In this document: positions 1 through 14,374 of the stretch, one piece after another
Layout of the letters: the number at the start of each line of letters is the position of its first letter
Position numbering within the stretch: position 1 is the first letter of the stretch
Assembly (NCBI GenBank): GCA_016650125.1
Contig: JAENWT010000005.1
Span: forward strand, 1 to 64,000
Source: Thermoleophilia bacterium
GTDB taxonomy: Bacteria > Actinomycetota > Thermoleophilia > Solirubrobacterales > 70-9
Direction of reading: 5' to 3'
DNA length: 64,000 nt
Position numbers and translations under genes: made by a program
The notes under the pieces: model-generated
Seen by the model: the letters and a program-made list of their open reading frames with translations, nothing else
The model's database searches: none
Told to the model about the DNA's origin: nothing

Positions 1-364
1 CGAGACCCAGGCAGGACGCCAAATCCGGAACTGGGTCGGCTAGGGACCCAGGCTCAGGTCGTAACCGACCCAGTTCGCAGAAGCTGACCCCTGCGATGTC
101 GCAGGCGACCTGTCACTGCAGCAAACACCGGATTTGCCCGAAGGCAAATTCGGTGCCTAATTCATCTGCGATGTCGCAGAGCACCGCCCACTGCAGCAAA
201 CACAGGTTTTGTCCGAAGACAAAACCTGTGCCTAATTCAAAGCTGTGACGGCGGAGAGAGGGCAAAAACTATGAGCTTGTTCTCCTGGTTCCGATTTTTG
301 CCCGCCCTCGCGGTAGTCCGCACTAGGGGACCCCCACCCCCGCGGTAGACCGGCCCCAGTGCAA
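1..364. other. Non-coding structured intergenic region
   Basis: I find no convincing gene here. The stretch is rich in inverted repeats. An 11-bp pair lies at 29-39 and 65-75, two covarying hairpins lie inside the tandem repeats at 91-240, and a 9-bp pair (GGGCAAAAA and its complement) lies at 260-268 and 295-303. It sits downstream of rpsG, where fusA would be expected in the classic str operon, and it is cut off from rpsG by the terminator at 365-392. It could be a non-coding RNA locus, a REP-like element or terminators of a gene to the left. Confidence 0.5.
91..240. repeat. Two tandem 75-bp repeats with covarying hairpins
   Basis: Unit 1 is 91-165 and unit 2 is 166-240. Each starts with the self-complementary CTGCGATGTCGCAG, continues through ACTGCAGCAAACAC, forms a 13-bp hairpin with a CGAA loop (126-155 and 201-230) and ends with CCTAATTCA. 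The stems differ at three paired positions and every change is compensated: C-G to A-T, A-T to T-A and C-G to T-A. A fourth pair is G-T in unit 1 and G-C in unit 2. Such covariation means that structure, not sequence, is conserved. The strand of function is unknown. Confidence 0.8.
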
Positions 365-392
365 AGAAAAAGGCGCCCGATGGGCGCCTTTC
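365..392 (-). terminator. Rho-independent terminator of rpsL-rpsG
   Basis: On the minus strand a 9-bp stem (370-378 with 382-390, loop of three) is followed by TTTTTCTTT. It lies 22 bases after the rpsG stop. Transcription of the rpsL-rpsG unit therefore probably ends here instead of continuing into fusA. Confidence 0.85.
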
Positions 393-413
393 AAAGTTCG
401 TAAGCCAGAGCGA

Positions 414-884
414 CTACCAGCGGTAGTGCGCGAAGGCTTTATTCGCCTGAGCCATACGGAAGATGTCGTCCTTGCGCTTCCAGGCGGAACCCTGCTGCTT
501 CGTCGCATCTAGGATCTCGTTGGCGAGTCTTTCCGACATCGCGTACTCGTTGCGGTTGCGGGCGAATTCGACAACCCAGCGAACGGCGAGCGTCTTGGCG
601 CGGCGGGCCGGGACTTCGACCGGCACCTGGTAGGTGGCGCCGCCGACTCGGCGGGACCGGACTTCAAGAGCGGGTGTCAACTGCTTAATCGCCTCTTCGA
701 GGGTCTCGACGGCGTCTTCACCGGAGCGCTCGGCGACGATGGCGAGCGCGTCATACGTGATGCGCTCGGCGGTCGACTTCTTGCCGTGGAGCATGACCTT
801 ATTGATCATCTGCTGGACCAGACGGCTGCGGTACTTGGTATCGGCCTCTACCGGCCGAATCGTTGCTGCGGAACGGCGTGCCAT
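414..884 (-). CDS. rpsG: 30S ribosomal protein uS7
   Basis: 156 residues, the usual uS7 length. It nucleates folding of the 3' domain of 16S rRNA and lines the mRNA exit/E-site region of the 30S subunit. The family signature is visible as DTKYRSRLVQQMINKVMLHG near the N-terminus, the RRVGGATYQVPVEV loop near residue 80 and a C-terminal end in AHYRW. The ATG overlaps the rpsL stop by one base (ATGA), so the two are translationally coupled. A strong terminator follows, so fusA is not directly co-transcribed. Confidence 0.98.
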   Translation of the reverse strand: MARRSAATIRPVEADTKYRSRLVQQMINKVMLHGKKSTAERITYDALAIVAERSGEDAVETLEEAIKQLTPALEVRSRRVGGATYQVPVEVPARRAKTLAVRWVVEFARNRNEYAMSERLANEILDATKQQGSAWKRKDDIFRMAQANKAFAHYRW

Positions 885-1279
885 CAGCTCGCCTTGACTC
901 CGTAGCGGGAGCGCGCCTGCTTGCGGTCGGAGACTCCGGCCGCGTCGAGCGTGCCGCGCACGACCTTGTAACGAACACCGGGAAGATCCTTGACTCGACC
1001 GCCCCTGATCAGGACGACGGAGTGCTCCTGGAGATTGTGTCCCTCTCCGGGGATGTAAGCCGTTACTTCCATGCCGTGGGCCAAGCGAACTCGCGCAATC
1101 TTCCGGAGAGCCGAGTTCGGCTTCTTCGGGGTGACGGTCGCAACACGGGTGCAGACGCCACGCCTCTGGGGAGCGGCGACTTTCTTCTTGTTGCCCTGCC
1201 CTGACTTGAGACCAGGGGTAGTGACCTTCTTCTTGGGCCTCTTGCGACCCTTGCGTACAAGTTGATTGGTATTAGGCAC
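884..1279 (-). CDS. rpsL: 30S ribosomal protein uS12
   Basis: 131 residues from a GTG start. uS12 sits at the decoding centre and affects accuracy and streptomycin response. The protein reads [11 protein letters not shown] at the start, then [16 protein letters not shown] and [12 protein letters not shown]. The two lysines that are altered in classical streptomycin-resistant mutants are present. The frame stays open for 19 codons upstream to an ATG at 1336, but alignment to the family start ([12 protein letters not shown] in most bacteria) fixes the GTG at 1279. I see no clear Shine-Dalgarno. The 63-bp gap to the divergent gene at 1343 should hold both promoters. Confidence 0.97.
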   Translation of the reverse strand: MPNTNQLVRKGRKRPKKKVTTPGLKSGQGNKKKVAAPQRRGVCTRVATVTPKKPNSALRKIARVRLAHGMEVTAYIPGEGHNLQEHSVVLIRGGRVKDLPGVRYKVVRGTLDAAGVSDRKQARSRYGVKAS

Positions 1280-1342
1280 GGCGGCGAATACTACAGGAAC
1301 TGCCAGGACTCGCTGCCCCGGCCAAATCGAGATCATTACGTG

Positions 1343-1858
1343 ATGGGGAAAAAGCCACTACTCGCCGTCGACGTAGACGGGGTCATCAGCCTTTTTGGCT
1401 TTGAGCAAGCTCCGTCCGGGCCTGGATTCCGGTTTGAGTTGATCGACGGTACTCCGCACTTCATCTCGGTCGAGGCCGGCAAGCGGCTGAACCGGCTCAG
1501 TGACTGCTTCGAGCTGGTCTGGGCGACCGGCTGGCAGGATCGGGCGAACGACCACCTGCCGACGATCACCGGGATCGGCCCGCTGCCCGTGATCGAGTTC
1601 GACCGGGGCGGCCCCGTGCCGGAACGCTTCGGCTCGGCCCACTGGAAGCTGGCGCCGCTCGATGCCTACGCCAATGATCGCGCAATCGCCTGGATCGACG
1701 ATTCCTTCGACGAAAGCTGCCTTGAATGGGCCCGGGTGCGGGAGGCCGCCGGTCACCCCACCCTGCTTGTCCCGACCGAACCGCAGATCGGCCTCGAAGA
1801 AGCGCACGTGGCGACGCTGGAAATCTGGGTTGCGGACCTCGAGGCAAGCTACACTTGA
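1343..1858 (+). CDS. HAD-like hydrolase-fold protein
   Basis: 171 residues. The N-terminus [13 protein letters not shown] carries the HAD motif I (DxDG), and [11 protein letters not shown] is the motif II-like segment, here with T/G instead of a classic serine. [10 protein letters not shown] near residue 115 gives the acidic motif IV. This arrangement resembles the HAD domain attached to 'Swiss Army Knife' RNA-repair proteins and related stand-alone actinobacterial proteins. A phosphohydrolase role is plausible but the substrate is unknown. The ATG at 1343 is preferred over an upstream in-frame start at 1262, which would overlap rpsL. The gene sits alone between rpsL and a small membrane-protein gene four bases downstream. 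Confidence 0.75.
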   Translation: MGKKPLLAVDVDGVISLFGFEQAPSGPGFRFELIDGTPHFISVEAGKRLNRLSDCFELVWATGWQDRANDHLPTITGIGPLPVIEFDRGGPVPERFGSAHWKLAPLDAYANDRAIAWIDDSFDESCLEWARVREAAGHPTLLVPTEPQIGLEEAHVATLEIWVADLEASYT

Positions 1859-1861
1859 AAC

Positions 1862-2164
1862 GTGGAAGGTTTGTGGCCATTTCTATTTCTGCTGGTCATC
1901 CTGAAGGTTCCGATCATCGGGACGATCTACCTGCTCTGGTGGGCGGCACAGCCGCCCGAGGTCGAGACCGCGGAAGACGAAGGCAGCAGTGACGACCGTG
2001 GACGCCGCCACCCGATGCCGGGATTCCCGAGGGGACCGCGCCGCGATCCGCATGGTGGCGGGGCCAGGCCGGTCGCCGACCCCCCGCACGAGGGCCGGAT
2101 CCGTCAGCCGGAGCCGACGCGCACCTTCGACCGCTCGCGCTCGCGCGACATCGTCCGCAAGTAA
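1862..2164 (+). CDS. Small single-pass membrane protein, unknown
   Basis: 100 residues from a GTG start three bases after the upstream stop, so probably co-transcribed with the HAD gene. Residues 5-28 form one hydrophobic helix (WPFLFLLVILKVPIIGTIYLLWW). The rest is a charged, proline- and arginine-rich tail ending in SRSRDIVRK, without cysteines. I do not recognise a family. Its 3' end overlaps the convergent monooxygenase gene by 61 bases. The coherent membrane segment followed by a basic tail, and the tight spacing, make me believe it is a gene and not a shadow. Confidence 0.6.
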   Translation: MEGLWPFLFLLVILKVPIIGTIYLLWWAAQPPEVETAEDEGSSDDRGRRHPMPGFPRGPRRDPHGGGARPVADPPHEGRIRQPEPTRTFDRSRSRDIVRK

Positions 2165-3438
2165 GGGTCGAAGTCGACTTGAATCGTGTGGCGCTTCGAA
2201 GTGACGTAGCGCCGCTTCATCGCTGACTGTTCCCGGGCGACTTCGCGGGCCATGGTCGCGCGGTCGGGCAATGTGCACTCGTCGTTGATCAGTTCGGCGA
2301 TCCACTCGGACTGAGCCTCAGCCAGCGGCATGATCGCCCCCAGCGGCTGGATCAGCCCGATGAAGTAGAGGCCCGGATGGTCGATCGAGGCGACCCGGTG
2401 GTACAGGTTCACCTGGTTGTCCTGTGTGCTGATCACGTCGTTGTCGAAGAACGGGAAGGTGATGCGGTAGCCGGTGCAGTAGATGACCAGATCGGCCTTT
2501 TCGCGAGTGCCATCGGTGAATACGACCGAATCGCCGTCGAGACGCTCGATGTTCGGCTTGACCTTGATGTCACCGTGTCCGAGGCGGCCGATCAGGTCAC
2601 CGGAGACGGTCGGATGGGCATGCAGCGGCTGGTGGTCGGGTTTCGGCAGTCCGTAGTCCTCGAGCTTGCCGACCGACAGCCGCAGGGCGAGGCGCAGGAA
2701 GGCGCTCTGGACCGCCAGCGGCGCCTTGGTCATGAGCCCGGTGGTCGCCTTGTCGCTGGGGATGCCGCCGAGATACTTGGGCACGATCCAGGCCCCGCGG
2801 CGCATCGCGAGGAAGGTTTTCTCCGCGGTCCGCGACGCCTCGACCGCGATGTCGGTCGCCGAGTTGCCGATGCCGAGCACGACGACCCGCTTGCCCTCCA
2901 AGATCTCCGGAGTCCGGTAGTCGTGGGCGTGCATCTGGGTTCCTTCGAAAGTGTCCGACCCGGGGAAGGCCGGCTCCGGCCAACGGGCGTCCCAATGGTG
3001 GCCGTTGCAGACGAGGACGTCGGTGTAGTCCCGCGTCTCGCTCTTCCCTTTCGCATCGTTGAAGGTGACCTGCCAGCCGCTGCCGGCGACCGGGTCGACG
3101 CTGGTCACTTCGGTGTTGAAGTCGATCCTTTCGCGCAGCCCGAAATGGTCGGCGTAATTATCGAAATACTCGGCGATCTGGAAATGGTCCGGATAGTCCG
3201 GATACTCGTCCGGCATCGGGTACGCGGCGTAGGACATCATCTGCCGCGAAGTGTTGATGTGCAGGGACTTGTACGCCGCCGACATGCCGTTATCGTTCTC
3301 GTAGCGCCAGTTGCCGCCGATCGTCGAGCCCTTTTCGAAGCAGTCGAAATCGATTCCTTTCGCCAGCAGCTTCTGGCAGGCAGTGATGCCCGAAGAGCCC
3401 GCCCCAATCACGCAAACCCGTTTGTCCGCATCGCTCAT
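2104..3438 (-). CDS. Flavin-containing monooxygenase (FMO/BVMO type)
   Basis: 444 residues. The FAD-binding Rossmann motif is GAGSSG (residues 12-17), the FMO fingerprint FPGSDTFEGTQMHAHDYR lies around residue 165, and the NADP-binding motif GIGNSATDIA around residue 193. This fits class B single-component flavoprotein monooxygenases, which oxygenate soft nucleophiles or ketones with NADPH and oxygen in the cytosol. Length and motif order are normal for a microbial FMO. The substrate cannot be read from sequence. It is a lone gene on the minus strand, followed by the convergent small membrane-protein gene, and has no evident link to the neighbouring polysaccharide genes. Confidence 0.9.
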   Translation of the reverse strand: MSDADKRVCVIGAGSSGITACQKLLAKGIDFDCFEKGSTIGGNWRYENDNGMSAAYKSLHINTSRQMMSYAAYPMPDEYPDYPDHFQIAEYFDNYADHFGLRERIDFNTEVTSVDPVAGSGWQVTFNDAKGKSETRDYTDVLVCNGHHWDARWPEPAFPGSDTFEGTQMHAHDYRTPEILEGKRVVVLGIGNSATDIAVEASRTAEKTFLAMRRGAWIVPKYLGGIPSDKATTGLMTKAPLAVQSAFLRLALRLSVGKLEDYGLPKPDHQPLHAHPTVSGDLIGRLGHGDIKVKPNIERLDGDSVVFTDGTREKADLVIYCTGYRITFPFFDNDVISTQDNQVNLYHRVASIDHPGLYFIGLIQPLGAIMPLAEAQSEWIAELINDECTLPDRATMAREVAREQSAMKRRYVTSKRHTIQVDFDPYLRTMSRERERSKVRVGSG

Positions 3439-3498
3439 CGAACGAAGTGTAGTGAGTTTCAGGTCACTTGACTTAATCGCTGGCGGGCGCCGCCTCAG

Positions 3499-3673
3499 TC
3501 ACTTGCCGGGGCGGATCACTTTCACCTTGCGGACCTTCTTGATCGCTGGCTTGCCGGTCCCGGTCAGGCGGAAGGTGACCGGGAAGCGCCCGAACTTCTT
3601 CGCCCCGGCGCGGACCTTCACCCCGAAGATCACGGTGTCGCCGGCGCCCGGCTTGATCGCCGGTTCCGGGCGG
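3499..3673 (-). pseudogene. C-terminal remnant of an unidentified protein
   Basis: On the minus strand a frame different from the FkbM fragment reads AIKPGAGDTVIFGVKV and ends in KVKVIRPGK followed by TGA at 3499-3501. It looks like the end of a beta-rich, Ig-like extracellular domain. It has no start and no N-terminal part; its upstream side is joined directly to the truncated FkbM gene. I read it as the tail of a gene whose front was lost in a deletion. Confidence 0.55.
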
Positions 3674-3875
3674 CAAAAAGCGCAAACTGACCCCGGGAAG
3701 CGCCGACGTCCAGCACCGTCTTGATGTCAGGCCGGAGCGGGATCCGGGAATGCTCGACCGACGCGGCCACTCCCTGGCGGAGTGCCGGCCAGTAGCTCCT
3801 GTCCGAAAGCAACCGGAACAACTTGCGTACACGAACCAGGGTCAGCCGAAACCGCGAGTGAATTTTCTTGACCAA
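3672..3875 (-). pseudogene. Truncated FkbM-family methyltransferase (5' fragment)
   Basis: A TTG start 16 bases after the hydrolase stop, with AGAGG upstream, opens a frame of about 67 residues. It contains YWPALRQGVAASVEHSRIP and VLDVGASRGQFALF, nearly identical to the intact FkbM gene at 22766-23521 (YWPALRRGVAASVEHSRIP, VLDVGASRGQFALF). Similarity stops abruptly after the SAM-binding motif I. All later methyltransferase motifs are missing, so the product cannot be active. In this copy the order is small anchored protein, hydrolase, FkbM on one strand, which may be the ancestral operon. Confidence 0.85.
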
Positions 3876-3890
3876 GTTCTGAAACCTCTG

Positions 3891-5372
3891 TCAGCCGCTG
3901 ACCGGGTCGCCGAACGGACTGACGATGTGATCGCGAACCGGCTTGAGCGAGAACGCCGGTGAGTCGTTGCCCTCGTAGGTGGCCTTCACGAGGCCACGTT
4001 CGTGGCGGCCGAGCCGGGTCTCGATCGAATCGCTGAAGACTCCAGTGCGGTTGGCATTTACGGTGGCGAGCTTCTTCCAGTTCTTGCTGCCGGCCGCGCG
4101 GAAGCTCAGCTTCACCTTGCCCGCGGTGCTGTCCGGAGTGCGTCCCCAGATCGCAATCCCCTTGGGTTTGCTGAACGCGACAAACGGAAAGCTGAACGCC
4201 TTGAGGACCCGCTTGGGCCGGTCCCCGGCAACGGTCGGACCGCGGAAATAGAGCCCCGCGTCGATCGTCTGGCTGTAAGGAAGCCCGGCCGGCCTCTTCC
4301 AGTCCCGCAAGGAGAGCCAGAAGAACTTGCTGACTCCGGCCTGCCACGACCGGAACATCGCTTCCGCTGTCCATCTGGTCAGGAGGCCCATCGGCACTCC
4401 CCCGGGGTCTGGCGGTGCGGAGTCCCAGCTGAATTCCGTGATCCAGAACGGAATCGACTTCTCATGCGTGCGGATGTTGCCGGCTGCGTTCGCCTTCCTG
4501 ATGAGTCTGGCCATTTCGCGGAGATCACCAAGCTGCACGTCGTCGGGGGACACCGACTCATGGGTGGGCCCACCGCTCGTGTACGCACTGTGTGCCCAGA
4601 CGTCGAATCGGGCCGTCTGCGTGCAGCCGGGTATCGGCCGCGGATGGGCCCGGCCCTTCATGCAGAGCAGGCGCCGCGTGAAATCAAGCGGGCTGGGCGA
4701 TCCCGAACCGCCGAGGGGCGCCAGGCCGCCTGCCACGACCACGTTCCCCGGATCGACGCCTTTGACGACATCGGCGAATTGGTTGAGAAGGTTGCGATAG
4801 AGGTCGACTGAAACGGGCTTGCCGCTCTTGCCGTTCCGGTACTGAGGCATGAAATGCATGGCGAGGTTGGGTTCGTTCAGCGGTTCCCAGTACCTGACCC
4901 TGGGGAGGCCGCCGAAGTCACCGCTGTACCGTGCGACCGCCGCAGCGGCGAAGCGGGCGAACTGCTTGGGGTCCGGGTTGCAGACTCCCGCGTTAGGAGT
5001 CCGGCAGCGCTCCGCCCACCGGGGTGCCTTGAAGACCTGGACCAGTGGTTTGAGCCCGGCAGCGACTACCTTCTGGATCGTGGAGTCAGTTGCGGTCCAG
5101 TCGTAATGCGAGTCGCCCGGGTTTGTCGGACTCCATTCGTCCGGTTTCACGTTCGGCGCGACGGAGTCCCAGAAGATCGTCACTCTCGTGAAGGTGGCGC
5201 CAGCTTCCCGTATCCGATCGAATCCCAGCTGCTCTTGGGCGCCTATATCGATAGTAGTCACACCCGTGTCGAGGGGCCGGGCAGCCGAGGCCGTCCCGTT
5301 CAGGATGCCGAAGGCGGCAAGCGAGAGCATCCCCACCAGAATCAGGCTGGCGATCCTGCGGGGGTGGAGCAT
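3891..5372 (-). CDS. Secreted glycoside hydrolase, clan GH-A-like (paralogue 1)
   Basis: 493 residues. A signal peptide (residues 1-30, ending TASA) precedes a TIM-barrel-like domain. WEPLNEPN places the likely acid/base at Glu167 and WITEFSWDS the likely nucleophile at Glu313, the spacing expected of clan GH-A retaining enzymes (GH5/GH39-like). Residues about 390-480 form a small beta-rich C-terminal domain ending in FSLKPVRDHIVSPFG. Two paralogues lie at 15685-17235 and 23518-24993. The ATG follows the stop of the small anchored protein by one base, so they are coupled. The substrate is unknown; the polysaccharide context suggests a cell-surface glycan. Confidence 0.8.
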   Translation of the reverse strand: MLHPRRIASLILVGMLSLAAFGILNGTASAARPLDTGVTTIDIGAQEQLGFDRIREAGATFTRVTIFWDSVAPNVKPDEWSPTNPGDSHYDWTATDSTIQKVVAAGLKPLVQVFKAPRWAERCRTPNAGVCNPDPKQFARFAAAAVARYSGDFGGLPRVRYWEPLNEPNLAMHFMPQYRNGKSGKPVSVDLYRNLLNQFADVVKGVDPGNVVVAGGLAPLGGSGSPSPLDFTRRLLCMKGRAHPRPIPGCTQTARFDVWAHSAYTSGGPTHESVSPDDVQLGDLREMARLIRKANAAGNIRTHEKSIPFWITEFSWDSAPPDPGGVPMGLLTRWTAEAMFRSWQAGVSKFFWLSLRDWKRPAGLPYSQTIDAGLYFRGPTVAGDRPKRVLKAFSFPFVAFSKPKGIAIWGRTPDSTAGKVKLSFRAAGSKNWKKLATVNANRTGVFSDSIETRLGRHERGLVKATYEGNDSPAFSLKPVRDHIVSPFGDPVSG

Positions 5373-5373
5373 G

Positions 5374-5841
5374 TCAGGTGATCCGAGTCTGGTGACTGCG
5401 GCGGCGGGCGAATGCGAATGCGATGGCCGCCCCGGCGACCGCGATCAGCAGCAGGGGAAAGAGCCAGCCCATTCCGTCATCCTCGCTTTCGGGCACTATC
5501 GACTGGGATGCCGAAGACGTTTCAGAGGCATTCGATCCGACCGAGCCGGAATCGTCAGTGCCGGAGCCACCCTGCCCGTTGGAGGAGCCATTGCTCGAGA
5601 CGCCGCCGCTTCCCGCAGAATTCGAGTCGCCCGCGGTTGTCGCAGTCACACCGGCTGCAGTGCCGGAACCTGAAGGGCCGTTCCCCCCGGAGCCTCCGTT
5701 GACCGGCTGTTCGCCGCCTGCCGTGGGTACCTGCTCCGTGTACTGGTCGACGACCGATGGGGCCGCGGAAGCGAAAGCGGTCCCGCCGACGAAGAGCAGC
5801 GAGAAGGCGATCGTGAGGATAGCTGTACGTTTGTGTTTCAT
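5374..5841 (-). CDS. Small secreted, membrane-anchored protein (tag-like, copy 1)
   Basis: 155 residues from ATG 5841. A signal peptide (KHKRTAILTIAFSLLFVGG) is followed by the mature start APSVVDQYTEQVP, then about 75 residues of Gly/Ser/Thr/Asn-rich linker, an acidic stretch, a C-terminal helix (WLFPLLLIAVAGAAIAFAFA) and RRRSHQ. The same plan and the same 13-residue motif occur in 24980-25537. In both cases a glycoside hydrolase gene follows directly. The layout is that of a surface protein held by a C-terminal anchor or sorting signal. No enzymatic domain is visible and the function is unknown. The mRNA carries CCTCCT instead of a Shine-Dalgarno just before the ATG. Confidence 0.75.
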   Translation of the reverse strand: MKHKRTAILTIAFSLLFVGGTAFASAAPSVVDQYTEQVPTAGGEQPVNGGSGGNGPSGSGTAAGVTATTAGDSNSAGSGGVSSNGSSNGQGGSGTDDSGSVGSNASETSSASQSIVPESEDDGMGWLFPLLLIAVAGAAIAFAFARRRSHQTRIT

Positions 5842-5897
5842 AAGGAGGACGCTATGGGTACGACACGCTCCCCGCGTGTTAGTTGCGCTCCCCAAGA

Positions 5898-5925
5898 GAA
5901 AGGGCGCCCGGCCGGGCGCCCTTTC
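5898..5925 (-). terminator. Hairpin terminator after rpoC
   Basis: A perfect 28-bp palindrome (GAAAGGGCGCCC and its complement around GGCC) lies 19 bases beyond the rpoC stop. The following minus-strand bases are only moderately T-rich (TCTTGG), so it may be a weak or bidirectional terminator. The core GGGCGCCC recurs in the rpsG and rplL terminators. Confidence 0.65.
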
Positions 5926-5944
5926 CTCGACATTCAGTTTCGAG

Positions 5945-13499
<7,555 letters not shown>

Positions 13500-13616
13500 G
13501 GTTGGCAACTCCTCAAGGGGTCAGAGATTCACGTGAATGGGCGCGAAAGTGGGCGAAAAAGGCGTACTTGACGCGCAACGACAAATAATAACAGGTGCGA
13601 GAGCCCATGCGAGGAC

Positions 13617-13676
13617 GACCATGCTCATGTCCCCGTTCAACACGTTCCACAGCTGCGGCAGCTCGTCGAGCGACGT
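13617..13676 (-). pseudogene. Relic of a bacterial sugar transferase gene
   Basis: The minus strand encodes TSLDELPQLWNVLNGDMSMV, the core signature of polyprenyl-phosphate sugar transferases (the intact gene at 19627-21237 has SIDEIPQLWNVLVGDMSLV). It has neither start nor the GPRP continuation, and it is flanked by the toxin stop codon on one side and rpoB leader sequence on the other. It is a 60-base fossil of a priming glycosyltransferase gene. Confidence 0.75.
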
Positions 13677-13688
13677 GCTCCTGGTGGC

Positions 13689-13979
13689 TTAGCGCCCGCC
13701 GGTCGCTGCATTGGAGGTGCGAGCGTCGTGGAATGCGACGACAATGACGCGATCGTCTTTCTCGACATAGGTGTAGACGACGATCAGCCAGCCGAACGGT
13801 CCGATGAGGGCACGGCAATCCCTCCAGACACCGGCGAGAAGTTTGCCCGCCTTGGGAAAATCCTCCAGGGTGCGAAGTGAACGTAAAATACGTTCACGGG
13901 CGTCTGCCGGGAGAGAGAGCGTCTCGTAGAGGCGATCCAAGTCCTCCTGCGCCAGACCCGTGAGTTCGACTCTGGCCAC
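13689..13979 (-). CDS. RelE/ParE-family toxin
   Basis: 96 residues with the RelE/ParE fold signature: LTGLAQEDLDRLYETLS at the N-terminus, the RTLEDFPKAGKLLAG helix-turn near residue 40, RALIGPFGWLIVVYTYVEKDD as the central strands and VIVVAFHDAR near the end. Family members either cleave ribosome-bound mRNA (RelE) or inhibit gyrase (ParE). The sequence does not decide between them. The gene starts 3 bases after the antitoxin stop. The pair sits between rplL and rpoB, where no such genes are normally found. Confidence 0.85.
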   Translation of the reverse strand: MARVELTGLAQEDLDRLYETLSLPADARERILRSLRTLEDFPKAGKLLAGVWRDCRALIGPFGWLIVVYTYVEKDDRVIVVAFHDARTSNAATGGR

Positions 13980-13982
13980 GGA

Positions 13983-14240
13983 CTATAAGTCGGAAGGGGG
14001 AACCGTTTCGCCCCGCTTCGCCTGCTTGAGCGATCGCTGCGCGCGCTCCCAGGCTCCGGGGATCCCATCGAGGAGATCGGTGATTTGTCCGGCGTCCGGA
14101 TCTGCCTCGTCGAGCGCACTCGACAGCAGGGAACGCGCCAGTGTCCCCTCTTGGATATGGGTGCGTTCGGCGAGACCAGAAAGCTTGCGAGCGTGTTCGG
14201 GCTCGAGGGTCACGTTGATTCGACGGTTGCGCTCGGTCAT
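13983..14240 (-). CDS. Ribbon-helix-helix antitoxin
   Basis: 85 residues. The N-terminus RNRRINVTLEPEHARKLSGLAERTHIQEGTLARSLL fits a MetJ/Arc-type ribbon-helix-helix DNA-binding domain (strand, then two helices). The acidic and basic C-terminal part (DEADPDAGQITDLLDGIPG) would wrap the toxin. Such antitoxins dimerise, neutralise the toxin and repress their own operon. A GTG at 14243 directly precedes the ATG at 14240; I chose the ATG. The operon's own promoter must lie in 14241-14323, beyond the rplL terminator. Confidence 0.8.
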   Translation of the reverse strand: MTERNRRINVTLEPEHARKLSGLAERTHIQEGTLARSLLSSALDEADPDAGQITDLLDGIPGAWERAQRSLKQAKRGETVPPSDL

Positions 14241-14323
14241 CACCCAAAGACTACACGTGTGGGCACGGCTTGTGTGGACTAGATTGTCGATCCCGAACGG
14301 CGCGACTAGTTCGCCTCCCTTTA

Positions 14324-14357
14324 ACGGACAAGGGCGCCCTGGGGCGCCCTTGTCCGT
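14324..14357 (-). terminator. Long hairpin terminator after rplL
   Basis: A 16-bp perfect inverted repeat (ACGGACAAGGGCGCCC and its complement, two bases between the arms) begins 17 bases downstream of the rplL stop. The minus-strand continuation TTAAAGGG is not a strong T-run, so termination may be partial. It separates rplJ-rplL from the toxin-antitoxin genes and rpoBC. Confidence 0.7.
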
Positions 14358-14374
14358 TCTCGGTTTACGGGCTG

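Noticed and set aside
91-240. CRISPR array
   Set aside because: Only two units, the variable part is a covarying hairpin stem rather than a spacer, and no cas gene is present.
2377-3471. 364-codon plus-strand frame
   Set aside because: Fully antisense to the flavin monooxygenase, whose motifs are unambiguous.
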